From NCBI RefSeq assembly GCF_018320785.1, contig NC_054879.1, forward strand, positions 44,630,698 through 44,694,697: 64,000 nucleotides of DNA, read 5' to 3'. Position 1 is the stretch's first letter; every line of letters begins with the position of its first letter. Shown piece after piece: positions 44,601-52,241 of this stretch. Both the position numbers and the translations under genes were made by a program. The notes beneath the pieces are model-generated. The model saw only the letters and a list, made by a program, of their open reading frames with translations. It made no database searches and had not been told where the DNA came from. Source of the DNA: Cheilinus undulatus. Taxonomy: Eukaryota; Chordata; Actinopteri; Labriformes; Labridae.

Positions 44601-47600
44601 TTTAGATAATAGTGGCAGAATTGTTTGGGAAAAGTGGGTAAAAACCGGCACAAAATACTTTCAGCTACAAAAATAGGTTGCTGTTATTCAGAATGCTAGC
44701 TGCAATGCTACTGATCCAAGCGTAAGTGATGTTATGCATATATTTCCGTAAGAATAGGTTAAATATACATATATATATATATAAATATACATTTTTTGAA
44801 GCATTAAAAAAAGATTTCATGATTTGAAGGCATCTGGCGACCCCCTGTCAGTGTCTCGCAACTCCCCAGGGCATCCCAACCTTCGGGTTGAGGCCCACTG
44901 ATATAGAAAACATGCAGATGTGAAGCACAAAGCCAACATGCAGCACAAAGAGGGAGGTTTGAATATCTAGACATCCTGACAGCTCTCCAATTATAGTAGT
45001 AAGATTGGTAAGCACACTGGCTGTAAAATCCCTGGTGTTAAACATTTTTGTATTTTATCTGTCTGTCCAAATATCATTACTTTGGTACTACAGACTGGTG
45101 CAGGCCAATATCCCACCATAATGGATTTAAAATTGTACTCTACAATGTATGGGGTGACCCTAGCTCAATAGCTTCTTATTATGGGTTAATGCCCTTTTCA
45201 AATCTCTTGCTAAACTTAAAAGCTGTTTGTTGTAGTTCTTAATTTAACACACTGGAATTATATCAATCTTCTTGTATAATTCTTGGCAAAAAAAACACAA
45301 TTTCTTTCTTTCATCCATTTCTTGCAGAGAAAAAGGAGGAGTTGCAGAAACTTGCAGATATTCCAGAGTATGAAAACGACAGCCTGTCAAAACTAAGAAC
45401 TAATATTCTGCAAGAGTTCACCAGCCGGGACAAGGCCAGAGGGATTGTTTTCACCAAAACACGTCGGAGTGCCATTGCTCTAACTCAGTGGGTCATGGAA
45501 AACCCAAAGTTTGCTGACATTGGGGTGGCAGCCTCTTATGTCATTGGGGGAGGAGACCAGAGTGTTGTCAAACCGATGACCGCAGTGAGTCCAAGCTGCA
45601 CTTATAACCACAGCATGTTAGCATGTAACATCCTGTTATGTCAAAGTAAAACTATCTATCTCTGTGTTATTCAGGCAGAGCAGAAGGACGTGTTGAAAAA
45701 ATTCGGCAGTGGGGAAATCAACTTGCTGATTGCGACCTCAGTGGCTGAGGAAGGGTTGGACATACCACAGTGCAATATTGTGATCCAATATGGCCAAATG
45801 ACCAATGAGATCGGTATGATACAGGTCAGTGAAGTCAGCGGTAACATGGGATTTGCTCCAACCCCTTTTGGTCTAGTACAGTGGTTCTTAACTGGTGGGT
45901 CGTGAACCGGAAGTGGGTTGTGGAGCAGTTTTCTGGAAAAAAACGGTGGTAAAAGTCTATGAAGAACATGCAACAATACCGTTAATTTAACTATGTTTTA
46001 CTGTGAAAATTGGTCAATTTGAATGTTTTATTAATATCTCAGCTGATTTATCTCCTGTTCTTGCAATACAAGAGCTGTTTTTACGATGTTAATGAAATAA
46101 TTTTGCAAGATGTCTGGAAAATTGGCTAAAATTACACATTATCATGGGAAAAGGGGGTGTAAAACATGTCAGTTTTTTCCTGTCTCTTGTCCCTGTCATA
46201 AATTCTGTGCCATCCAAGATCCTAAGTGCAACATTTTTATTAACTAAATGTGCACTGGTGAAAATTTTTGGAAACTTGGGTCACGATTTGTCATCCGACA
46301 TGGATGGGTCCTGAGGCTATGCCAGTTGAGAACCACTGGTCTAGTAAATATTAAAAATCCTTACTGATAGCTTACCAGTAATTTCTTCCTTCCCAGGCTA
46401 GAGGCAGAGGAAGAGCTGAAGACAGCAGTTTCATTGTGATCGAGGTGAAGAACTCCTGGGTGGCTGAAAAGGAGTGCGTCAATGAGTACCGCATTAACAT
46501 GATGAACAAAGCCATTGACAAAATCAAAGCCTTACCTCAAGCAGAATACAACAGAAAGGTGTCTACATTTAAAATTTTTCCTCTCAGTTAACCTGAAACC
46601 TCACCTGACTTTTAGTAATGGTTATTTTCCTCTGATCAGATTGACGAGTTGCAGTATCAGTCTATCATGGAGGAGAAGGTGAGGATGACAAAGAAGAGGC
46701 AGAAGGACATTATGAACGAGAACCCGTCTGACGTGAAGTTCGTCTGCCGTGGCTGCAGCGAGCCAGTCTGTACTGGTGAAGACATCCAGGTCGTGGAGAA
46801 AGTGCACAGAGTCAATGTAACAACAGAATTCAGGTATTTATAACAATCCATCTCTATTTAAAAAGATACACTGATACATGATGAATGTATGCTACAACTG
46901 CAAATACATAAGGTTGTCAAAAAGCATTTGTTACACTTGTTGATGGTTTGTTTTAAAATGGTATGGCTGTTTTTTAATGAAGCCTAGCATTAGTTCATGT
47001 AGGACACAGTAGTCATACGCCCAGCTGTGATCAGCTGATCCTAATTACCGCCTCCCAGCTCCCACAGCCAATCACACCTCTTTCTCTGAATGGATACATT
47101 TCTTTAGAACTAATTTGTTGTGTTTAGTATGCATTGTCATGAATGCATCCATCCATAAGGGGGTTTCTAGCCATGCATACGCTGGAAAGTCAAAGCATGC
47201 TGCTTATCTAACCCAGGGAGCATCTTCTGAGCAGACCCTTCTCCACCAAGTAAAACTGTAGATCCATTTTTTTCACTAAAATGTTTAGATGTATGACAAG
47301 TATTCCTGAATGAAATGATTACTATGACGTACACCTGCGTTTTCAGCAGTGACCTTCTGTAGCTTATCCCCCTTTTGGAGAGTGTCAATGATTGTCATCT
47401 GAACAATAATACAGCCATCAGTCTTACCCATGATTGTGGTCGTGTGTACTGAACCAGAGTGCAATAATGAAGGCTCAGGAAACCTTTGCAGATTTGGACT
47501 TTTCCACAATAGTCTAATTTATGAGATAGTAGATTTTTTATTTTTGTGAGCTGTAAGCCTTAATCATAAAGAATTAAATGTTAAAACAGCCTTGAAAGAT

Positions 47601-49997
47601 TTTACTTTGTATTAGAAAAATCCAGAATATATGGACATGTAATTTTTTGAAGTAAATAACGTGGGGTAAAACATGATATTCTAAGTTTTTGAGATGCACC
47701 TGTATTTTTTTTGTACCTTTTCCAACTTTTCATAGTGGAAACATAAACGATTGAGCTCTGTACCAAACTGAACTGAACCAGACTGTTCAGTGGAAATGCA
47801 GCTTTAGAGTCCCAAAGTTTTCAAAAACTACAAATCATCTGTCAAATTGGGAACCAAAGCTGCCCAAAGAGAGAGGCAGAGAGGTAGCCCAATTAAATAA
47901 AGTCTATTTAAAATCTCATAAACATGCAAAAGTTAGGTTTTTGTCTCATACAGACAGAGAGCAAAGGATGTGATGCTGTCTTAATTGCACCATAATGTTA
48001 GACTTTTTTTTTATGGAAAAGACATTGTGATTGTGCAATTCAATAGTACGCATAGGTTTATTTGAAGATATTTAAAATCAGAACTGCCCCAGTATTAGGA
48101 ACATAGCACCTCTATTGTTTTTGCTGTGGTAACAGGTGTCACTAACCTTTCAAAGGTGATGGATTCTCCCGTTTCCTTCTTACTGGTGAATCCATCTTGC
48201 AAAGCTCCCGTCTGAACTGTGTGGGCCTGGTTAGAAAGTGACAGGACCAATCACTGATAAGGGGCAGTACTTTTGGACGCGGTGGAATCGTGACGTAAGC
48301 AAGTAGTGAGAAGAGGCCGGTACAATTATGGCGGAAGAGATTAGCGTGGATGCTGCCAAAGCGGCAGTTTTATTAGAACTTGACGTCATTTTTTCGTTAA
48401 AAGAAGAACAAAGAACAGCAGTGAGTTTTTTTCTTTTCAAAAATGACAAAAGTCAGAAATCTCTATGGAGTTTAGTCCTCGGTAGCATCATTGGTCAGTA
48501 GTGGCTACAGCGTCATGTGTTTTGTTTCTCTGATTGGCCCATAAAGATGTGACAGAACGTTCATCCAGTCACCCTCCGAGTGTTTTTTCAAAGGCTCTGC
48601 CCTTTCCCAAATGCTGTCTATGAGAGGTTTTAGTTTTAGGTTAAGATATCACTGGTTTCATATTTAAAGTTTTAAATCCTGGTGTTATTCTAAAAGTGAA
48701 CCCTATCCTGCACTCATAAAAGTTGTGCAACATCACATTGAAAAATGATGTTTTCCTCTGTTTTTTCCAGTAAACTTTACATTCAAACAGAAAACACCAG
48801 CCTTCGAGAGAGACTGCTAGATTATGAGACAAACGGCTTCATTTCCTGCAAACGCTGCGGACAGGTAAATGTGTTTTAGTTTAAGCAAACTCTTCCTCTT
48901 GTTTGAATTGTTTAGAGAAAAATTAATCCCAGAAAATGTCCTAGTATTGTTCAGTGATTGTCTGAAACGCCTCTTGGAGTGACACCCAACAGTTTTAGGC
49001 TTCTTTCTATCCAAGTTCATGAAACATGAATCAACGATTAAAATTATTGCAACCATTAGAAGGGTTTATGGTTGTACTGGTGCTTGCCAAAGCTGTTTTT
49101 TTCCAGAGAGATGAAAAGAGAAGTTAGAAATGAGTCAAGACCTGCCATCAGCAGTAAAATAAGTTTTTCCAAATGTGAAAAACAATGAGTCAGAGAATCA
49201 CGAGATACTAGAGGATTCTTTTTTCTTCTAAAGTCTCGATTCTGAGTTTTAACCAAGTTTCTCACCATTTTTGCTATTTTTAACATATTTTCATTCTGTT
49301 TTTATCAAAAGGATTTACATTTTTAGGAAAGCTACTTACTACACAAATGAATTAAAACGTTATTTGGTTTTTTGATAAGAGTGGTTATGATTCAGGTTAA
49401 ATATAAAATACCACAGCTTAACTTTACAATGGACCAGGATTTTGCTGGCCCCCAGTTTGGCTGGGCCCCAGAAAGCTCTCCACTTTTCCTACCTAGGGCA
49501 GTCTTGTCTTCACATGACTATTTTTGAATGTGCATGTCTGTGTTCAGCCACCTTCAGGTACAATGGCGTTCCCCGGTCTCTCTGGCACTTTTATTTTGGG
49601 GGGCGCGGGCTGAAAAGGTTGAGAACCCCCGCCTATGTCGCATGTCTAGGAGTTCTGTTTTTGTTTTCAAAATGAGCATTAACATAATGTGCTCTTAACA
49701 GTGTCACAAATGTCAAATCTGATAATGTAGCCCAACCAGATTAAATCACATCCACACGCTCCTATTTATAACTGATGTCTTGACTCCTGATTTTCATTGC
49801 AGCGATGGGGCTCCATGATGATGTTCAAAGGGCTCGAGCTTCCCTGTCTCCATGTGAAAAACTTCACGGTGACCGTCAACGGAAAGAAGATGAACAAATG
49901 CAACAAGTGGAAGGATCTCGCCGTAAAGTTTACTGCCTTTGACTATGCTGAGCATGCCAGCCGTGTGGTAGAGAGCTCTGATGATGAAGAAATGTGA
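29268..49997 (+). CDS. ifih1: ifih1 (MDA5) cytosolic dsRNA sensor, complete, 16 exons
   Basis: Encodes a RIG-I-like receptor that binds long cytosolic dsRNA, forms filaments and signals through CARD-CARD contact with MAVS to induce type I interferon. Exons: 29268-29699, 29862-30033, 32635-32775, 36202-36267, 39395-39621, 40247-40457, 41336-41553, 43120-43221, 43318-43441, 43516-43731, 45328-45584, 45675-45824, 46397-46558, 46640-46833, 48771-48864, 49803-49997. They sum to 2961 nt (986 residues), near the vertebrate MDA5 length (human 1025). By residue: two CARDs about 1-195, linker to about 285, Walker A PTGSGKT 311-317, DECH 424-427, TAS 469-471, VAEEGLDI 745-752, QARGRGR 772-778, and zinc-binding Cys 862, 865, 917 and 920. 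All introns are GT-AG with consistent phases. The start ATG is chosen because the TATA box lies just upstream. Confidence 0.96.
29862..30033 (+). CDS. ifih1: ifih1 exon 2: rest of CARD2
   Basis: Encodes the second half of CARD2 ([37 protein letters not shown]). 172 nt, acceptor cttaacag, donor gtgact, phase 1 exit. Confidence 0.92.
30260..32079. mobile_element. Non-autonomous hAT (family D), in ifih1 intron 2
   Basis: 30268-32071 begins CATTGGTTCTCAATG and ends AAGGTTGAGACCACTG. The flanks GGGTAATG and GGTTAAAG match at 6 of 8 and both have TA in the middle. The left part contains another old repeat (30430-30935), and 31150-31790 is a degenerate gccactttttgcc array. Confidence 0.65.
32635..32775 (+). 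CDS. ifih1: ifih1 exon 3: CARD-helicase linker
   Basis: A hydrophilic Cys/Glu-rich linker ([19 protein letters not shown]). 141 nt, phase 1 in and out, so it can be skipped without a frameshift. Supported by splice sites and frame rather than conservation. Confidence 0.78.
32776..33533. other. ifih1 intron 3, first part
   Basis: Nothing coding; a gctagc/gctaa-rich patch at about 33370-33425. Confidence 0.45.
33534..34077. mobile_element. Tc1-type deletion derivative (MITE)
   Basis: The left end CAGTGCTTAACAAATTTATTAGACTACC mirrors the right end GGTGGTCTAATAAATTTATTAAGCATTG, next to TA. A short remnant near 33960-34040 (atggtaaaacatggagagctcactgaaaatgaaagagtccgc) resembles the start of a Tc1 helix-turn-helix. 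Two ccctaa units lie just inside the left end. Confidence 0.75.
34949..35878. mobile_element. Non-autonomous hAT with perfect TSD and composite interior
   Basis: 34957-35870 starts CAGGAGTTTTCAAAGTGTGG and ends CACACTTTGAAAACCACTG, flanked by CTTTAGAA on both sides. Its interior (35155-35703) is a family A array ending in the family A right terminus (ggctcttgcaaaggtattttt...gagtaacactg). Confidence 0.88.
36202..36267 (+). CDS. ifih1: ifih1 exon 4: CARD-helicase linker
   Basis: A small 66-nt exon ([19 protein letters not shown]), again phase 1 in and out, with acceptor cttttcag and donor gtagga. Acidic/Ser-rich like the MDA5 hinge. Confidence 0.75.
36268..38069. other. ifih1 intron 4, first part
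   Basis: No exon seen. 37750-38030 is a cluster of gctaa/ttagc words (see findings). The rest is unremarkable. Confidence 0.45.
38070..38856. mobile_element. Non-autonomous hAT (family B), perfect TSD
   Basis: 38078-38848 starts CAGGGGTGTCAAACTCAATCAC and ends GGCCTTGAGTTTGACACCTCTG, flanked by ATTTAGAT on both sides. The array (38220-38590) is the family B unit in reverse orientation (aaaggtcaaaatttgagataaa). Confidence 0.92.
38857..39394. other. ifih1 intron 4, end
   Basis: Nothing identified up to the exon 5 acceptor; the open frame running into the exon from 39310 is intronic read-through. Confidence 0.5.
39395..39621 (+). CDS. ifih1: ifih1 exon 5: helicase motifs Q and I
   Basis: Contains [20 protein letters not shown] and the ATP-binding P-loop [15 protein letters not shown], then KVVVLVNK (motif Ia start). 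227 nt, phase 0 exit. Confidence 0.96.
39622..40246. other. ifih1 intron 5
   Basis: No feature recognised; frames continuing from exon 5 are read-through. Confidence 0.5.
40247..40457 (+). CDS. ifih1: ifih1 exon 6: helicase domain 1
   Basis: [20 protein letters not shown], then motif Ic-like [14 protein letters not shown]. 211 nt, acceptor cccacag, donor gtaaga. Confidence 0.95.
40458..41335. other. ifih1 intron 6
   Basis: No feature recognised. Confidence 0.5.
41336..41553 (+). CDS. ifih1: ifih1 exon 7: DECH box and motif III
   Basis: Encodes [19 protein letters not shown] (motif II, Mg-ATP hydrolysis) and [17 protein letters not shown] (motif III). 218 nt, phase 0 exit. Confidence 0.96.
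41990..42380. repeat. Dispersed repeat, copy 1 (partner at 63616-64000)
   Basis: The region from gcggctttaaatgttaatgagc to ctgaaagatcgagaaagag is closely matched at 63785-63995 (for example ctaactccccacatgacatc is identical in both). It looks like an old TTAA-targeted MITE of the piggyBac/Kolobok kind. Confidence 0.65.
42381..43119. other. ifih1 intron 7, end
   Basis: Nothing identified. Confidence 0.45.
43120..43221 (+). CDS. ifih1: ifih1 exon 8: start of helicase insertion domain
   Basis: [20 protein letters not shown] and on to a basic segment, corresponding to the LCANLDA... start of the Hel2i region. 102 nt, phase 0 both ends. Confidence 0.92.
43318..43441 (+). CDS. ifih1: ifih1 exon 9: Hel2i
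   Basis: [20 protein letters not shown], then [15 protein letters not shown], typical MDA5 Hel2i helices. 124 nt, phase 1 exit. Confidence 0.94.
43516..43731 (+). CDS. ifih1: ifih1 exon 10: Hel2i
   Basis: [20 protein letters not shown] and [14 protein letters not shown]. It lacks the long acidic Asp/Glu run of human MDA5 (here only KSPPEEDH). 216 nt. A hAT-like element begins 9 bp after its donor. Confidence 0.94.
43741..44900. mobile_element. Composite non-autonomous hAT in ifih1 intron 10
   Basis: The left end cagcgttactcaacccatgcttaagcaaagagc is a family A terminus. The right end aaccttcgggttgaggcccactg is a family D terminus, with an aaaagtggcaaaaatgggc array between them. No matching TSD, so probably a chimera or nested remnants. 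Confidence 0.6.
45328..45584 (+). CDS. ifih1: ifih1 exon 11: helicase domain 2, motif IV
   Basis: [40 protein letters not shown] and [16 protein letters not shown]. 257 nt, phase 0 exit before gtgagt. Confidence 0.95.
45675..45824 (+). CDS. ifih1: ifih1 exon 12: helicase motif V
   Basis: [20 protein letters not shown], then [18 protein letters not shown]. 150 nt, phase 0 both ends. Confidence 0.95.
45871..46346. mobile_element. Non-autonomous hAT, 460 bp, perfect TSD
   Basis: 45879-46338 starts CAGTGGTTCTTAACTGG and ends CCAGTTGAGAACCACTG, flanked by GTCTAGTA on both sides. It lies in ifih1 intron 12, 54 bp after the donor. No coding capacity. Confidence 0.92.
46397..46558 (+). CDS. ifih1: ifih1 exon 13: helicase motif VI and pincer
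   Basis: Starts [16 protein letters not shown] (motif VI arginines) and continues into the helical pincer. 162 nt, phase 0. Confidence 0.95.
46640..46833 (+). CDS. ifih1: ifih1 exon 14: pincer and first zinc knuckle of C-terminal domain
   Basis: [19 protein letters not shown], then [20 protein letters not shown] with the first Cys pair (862, 865). 194 nt, phase 2 exit. Confidence 0.95.
46834..48327. other. ifih1 intron 14 with old repeat
   Basis: 47020-47310 resembles 13123-13560 (ccaatcaca..ctctttctct, gggggtttctagc, aaactgtagatccat). The remainder is unassigned. Confidence 0.5.
48328..48420 (+). pseudogene. Leader-exon fragment resembling fish RecQ-like helicase ORFs
   Basis: ATGGCGGAAGAG opens a 31-codon frame ([14 protein letters not shown]..., ending SLKEEQRTA) followed by a GTGAGT donor. 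This N-terminal pattern recalls multicopy RecQ-like helicase genes in fish genomes that travel with DNA transposons. Only this first exon is present, inside ifih1 intron 14, with a TGACGTAA motif about 35 bp upstream. Recognition is from memory. Confidence 0.4.
48771..48864 (+). CDS. ifih1: ifih1 exon 15: second zinc knuckle
   Basis: Encodes [19 protein letters not shown], then [10 protein letters not shown] with Cys 917 and 920. 94 nt, acceptor ttttccag. Confidence 0.93.
49255..49633. mobile_element. hAT (family D) right-end remnant
   Basis: From ctttacaatggaccaggattttgctggccccc to aaaaggttgagaac it matches the right part of 30268-32071 and the complement of the left part of 59471-60229. 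The left end is degraded. Confidence 0.65.
49803..49997 (+). CDS. ifih1: ifih1 exon 16: end of RNA-recognition domain
   Basis: [20 protein letters not shown] (the MDA5 GxxMMxxKGLxLPCL signature), [17 protein letters not shown], and an acidic tail ending SSDDEEM and TGA. Confidence 0.96.
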   Translation, partial: RWGSMMMFKGLELPCLHVKNFTVTVNGKKMNKCNKWKDLAVKFTAFDYAEHASRVVESSDDEEM

Positions 49998-50537
49998 AGA
50001 CTGTTTTCTTCACTGTGAGAAAATCCAAAGTTAAACTGATGCATGAAGTGTTCGAGTGTTATAAAAACTGGAGGGTTAGGTGTGTGCTGGGAATAAGTGA
50101 AACTTCTCAAAAATGTGGTTGTTAAAAGGCTTAAATGTGATAAATGCCTTGGATTGTTAATATGTGTGGCTGCACTGTTTGGGTGATGCTGTAAGTTAAT
50201 TTTACAGCTAGGTTTCTTTTTTAAAAATCTATAAATGTGAAAAATTAGCTGGAGAATGCATTTTTTTTAAATGTCTCAGCGCCCTGCTGTCTCATGGGAT
50301 GGGAGCCACTGAGCCTGTCATAGCCCCTCAGAGCCCACCTGTCAACATGCATGCAGACAAACAGGTGCTGGTGATTTTCCATTGAATCCAACTGTTAGTG
50401 AGTCACTCCTGTTGAGCCAGGCGGAGCATCTATTTTTAGAATTACTTTTATAAGAATGCATAAAGATGAGTAACCTGTACCATCTTTGACAAGTACTGGA
50501 ATCACGGGCCTACATGTGTGACCACTACCTGTTATTT
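49998..50537 (+). other. ifih1 3' UTR, proximal part
   Basis: Non-coding sequence after the ifih1 stop. No AATAAA was found before the hAT insertion at 50538; the first clear signal is at 51780. Confidence 0.5.
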
Positions 50538-51751
50538 CAGTGTTATTCAACATGTGGCTCTTTAGTGATGATTTGTGGCTCTTTTATGAATTAATTTAAA
50601 ATGTTATTCCCCAGAAAACCTTAAAAAGGTCAATTTGACCTCAGAAATTATCTATTGCAACTCACATTAATCAGTTTGTTTCCCACACTTCTACAGGTGG
50701 CTTTAATTGTCAAACTTTATTTTTTGTCTGTATATTTCTAGTGCCCTTATTTTCAGTTTTTTGCCCTTTTTCAATTTTGTGCCTCTTTTAATCTATTTTT
50801 GCACCTTTAAGCCCACTTTTACCACTTCTTTTTGTCTCTTTTATCCTGTTTCTTGCTATTTGAATCCCCCATCCATTTGTTGCTGTTTCCCTGTTTTAGT
50901 CACTTTTCACTCATGTTTTGGTATGTTTTTACTCCTTTTTTGACTATTTTTGCCACCTGTAACCCATTTTGTGTGACTTCTCACCCTTTATTGCTACTTC
51001 TCCACTCCATTTTTGTCACTTTCACCAAGTTTTTCCAACTTTAAATCCATTTTACAGCTTAATGGCCAATCTTGCTGCTTCTTTTTACCTATTCATGCTA
51101 CTTTTATCCTGTTTTTGCACCTTTTTACCAGTTTTGCCTCTTTTGTCCTGCTTTTTGCCATCTGAAAGTTTTTTTTCCCTTTTTTCCTGCATTAAAGGCA
51201 TTTTTCCCCATTTTTGCCATTCTTTGCTGCTTTTTGCCTGTTTAGATCACTCCTCACTCTTTGTCAGCCGTGTTTTTGTGGCTTTTTGACCATTTTTGCC
51301 ACCTGTAACTCATTTTTCAGTCACTTTTCACCCATTTTTTTCCCTTCTCTGGCACTTTTTCTCCCCATTTCTGGCATTTTTCACCAAGTTCATTCTGCAT
51401 TTTATGGCTACTTTGGCCCCATTAATTAATTTTTTGCAACTTTTCATCTGCTTTCTGACCATTTTTGCCACCTTTATCTCATTTTTGTGTCACTTCTCAC
51501 CCTTTTTTTTCACTCTGTGCCCTTTTTGGCACTTGTTTCTCTCCTTTTCACCCAGTTTTTTTTCTCCATTTTATGGCTATTTTGCCCCATTAATGAATTG
51601 TGCTGCTTTTCATCTGCTCTTTGACCATTTTTGACACCTTTAAATTGCCAATTTTACAATTTTTTTCACTTTTCACTACTTGGATTGCTGCTCTTGCAGA
51701 GGTATTTTTCAACAATGTGGCTCTTTGGTTGAGCAGGGTTGAGTAACACTG
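50538..51751. mobile_element. Non-autonomous hAT (family A) in the ifih1 3' UTR region
   Basis: Starts CAGTGTTATTCAACATGTGGCTC and ends GGTTGAGTAACACTG, with the family A ttttgccacc / cacccatttttt array between. The left flank TGTTATTT has no clear right-hand copy. Open frames in it are array artefacts. Confidence 0.8.
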
Positions 51752-51779
51752 TAATTTTATTTTAGATCAAATCAATGAG

Positions 51780-51785
51780 AATAAA
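51780..51785 (+). terminator. Candidate ifih1 polyadenylation signal
   Basis: AATAAA followed about 30-60 bp later by a T/G-rich tract (tgcagtgttttatttgaaaatgtg). If used, the mature 3' UTR contains the hAT-like element at 50538-51751. Confidence 0.5.
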
Positions 51786-51897
51786 GCTCTTCTTTCTTAT
51801 TCCCTGACTCTGCAGTGTTTTATTTGAAAATGTGAAATTAAAGTGTTGGATCACGCATGGAAGGTTCAGCTGATGGGGGAAATTTTGCGCCCTTGGT

Positions 51898-51931
51898 AAA
51901 AAAAAAGAAAGAAAGAAAGAAAAAAAAAAAC
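51898..51931. repeat. (GAAA)n / poly(A) tract
   Basis: A short GAAA microsatellite just upstream of the third gene. Confidence 0.85.
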
Positions 51932-52238
51932 AGAAGTCACTTCCGAGGTACCAGCAAGTTGTGCGCTCTTGGAAAAGTTGTGCAAGCTGCTGACTTCAGG
52001 GAGACATCCCTCTGTCTGGTCTGGTGTCGGACTTCTTTTCAGGAATGCAGCGGGAAGTGTGAGAAGCAGGAAGGAGCTTGGTCTTTCTTTAACTCACCAG
52101 CCATTGTTAGAGGCGTTAATTGTAGGGAGAGTTATGTTATCAAGGCTACTCCTCCAAGAAGTGACTTTGAACGCCTCACCGCGGACTCTCGAGGACTTTT
52201 AGGACTGGAAAGAGGCTTCACGCGACTTCTTCTGCGCC

Positions 52239-52241
52239 ATG
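52239..52241 (+). CDS. dpp4/fap: dpp4/fap exon 1: initiator Met only
   Basis: GCGCCATGG context; ATG is followed directly by the GTCAGT donor, so the first exon contributes only Met and joins in phase 0 to GGC TGC AGC. A very short coding part of exon 1 is also known in DPP4/FAP. Confidence 0.75.
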
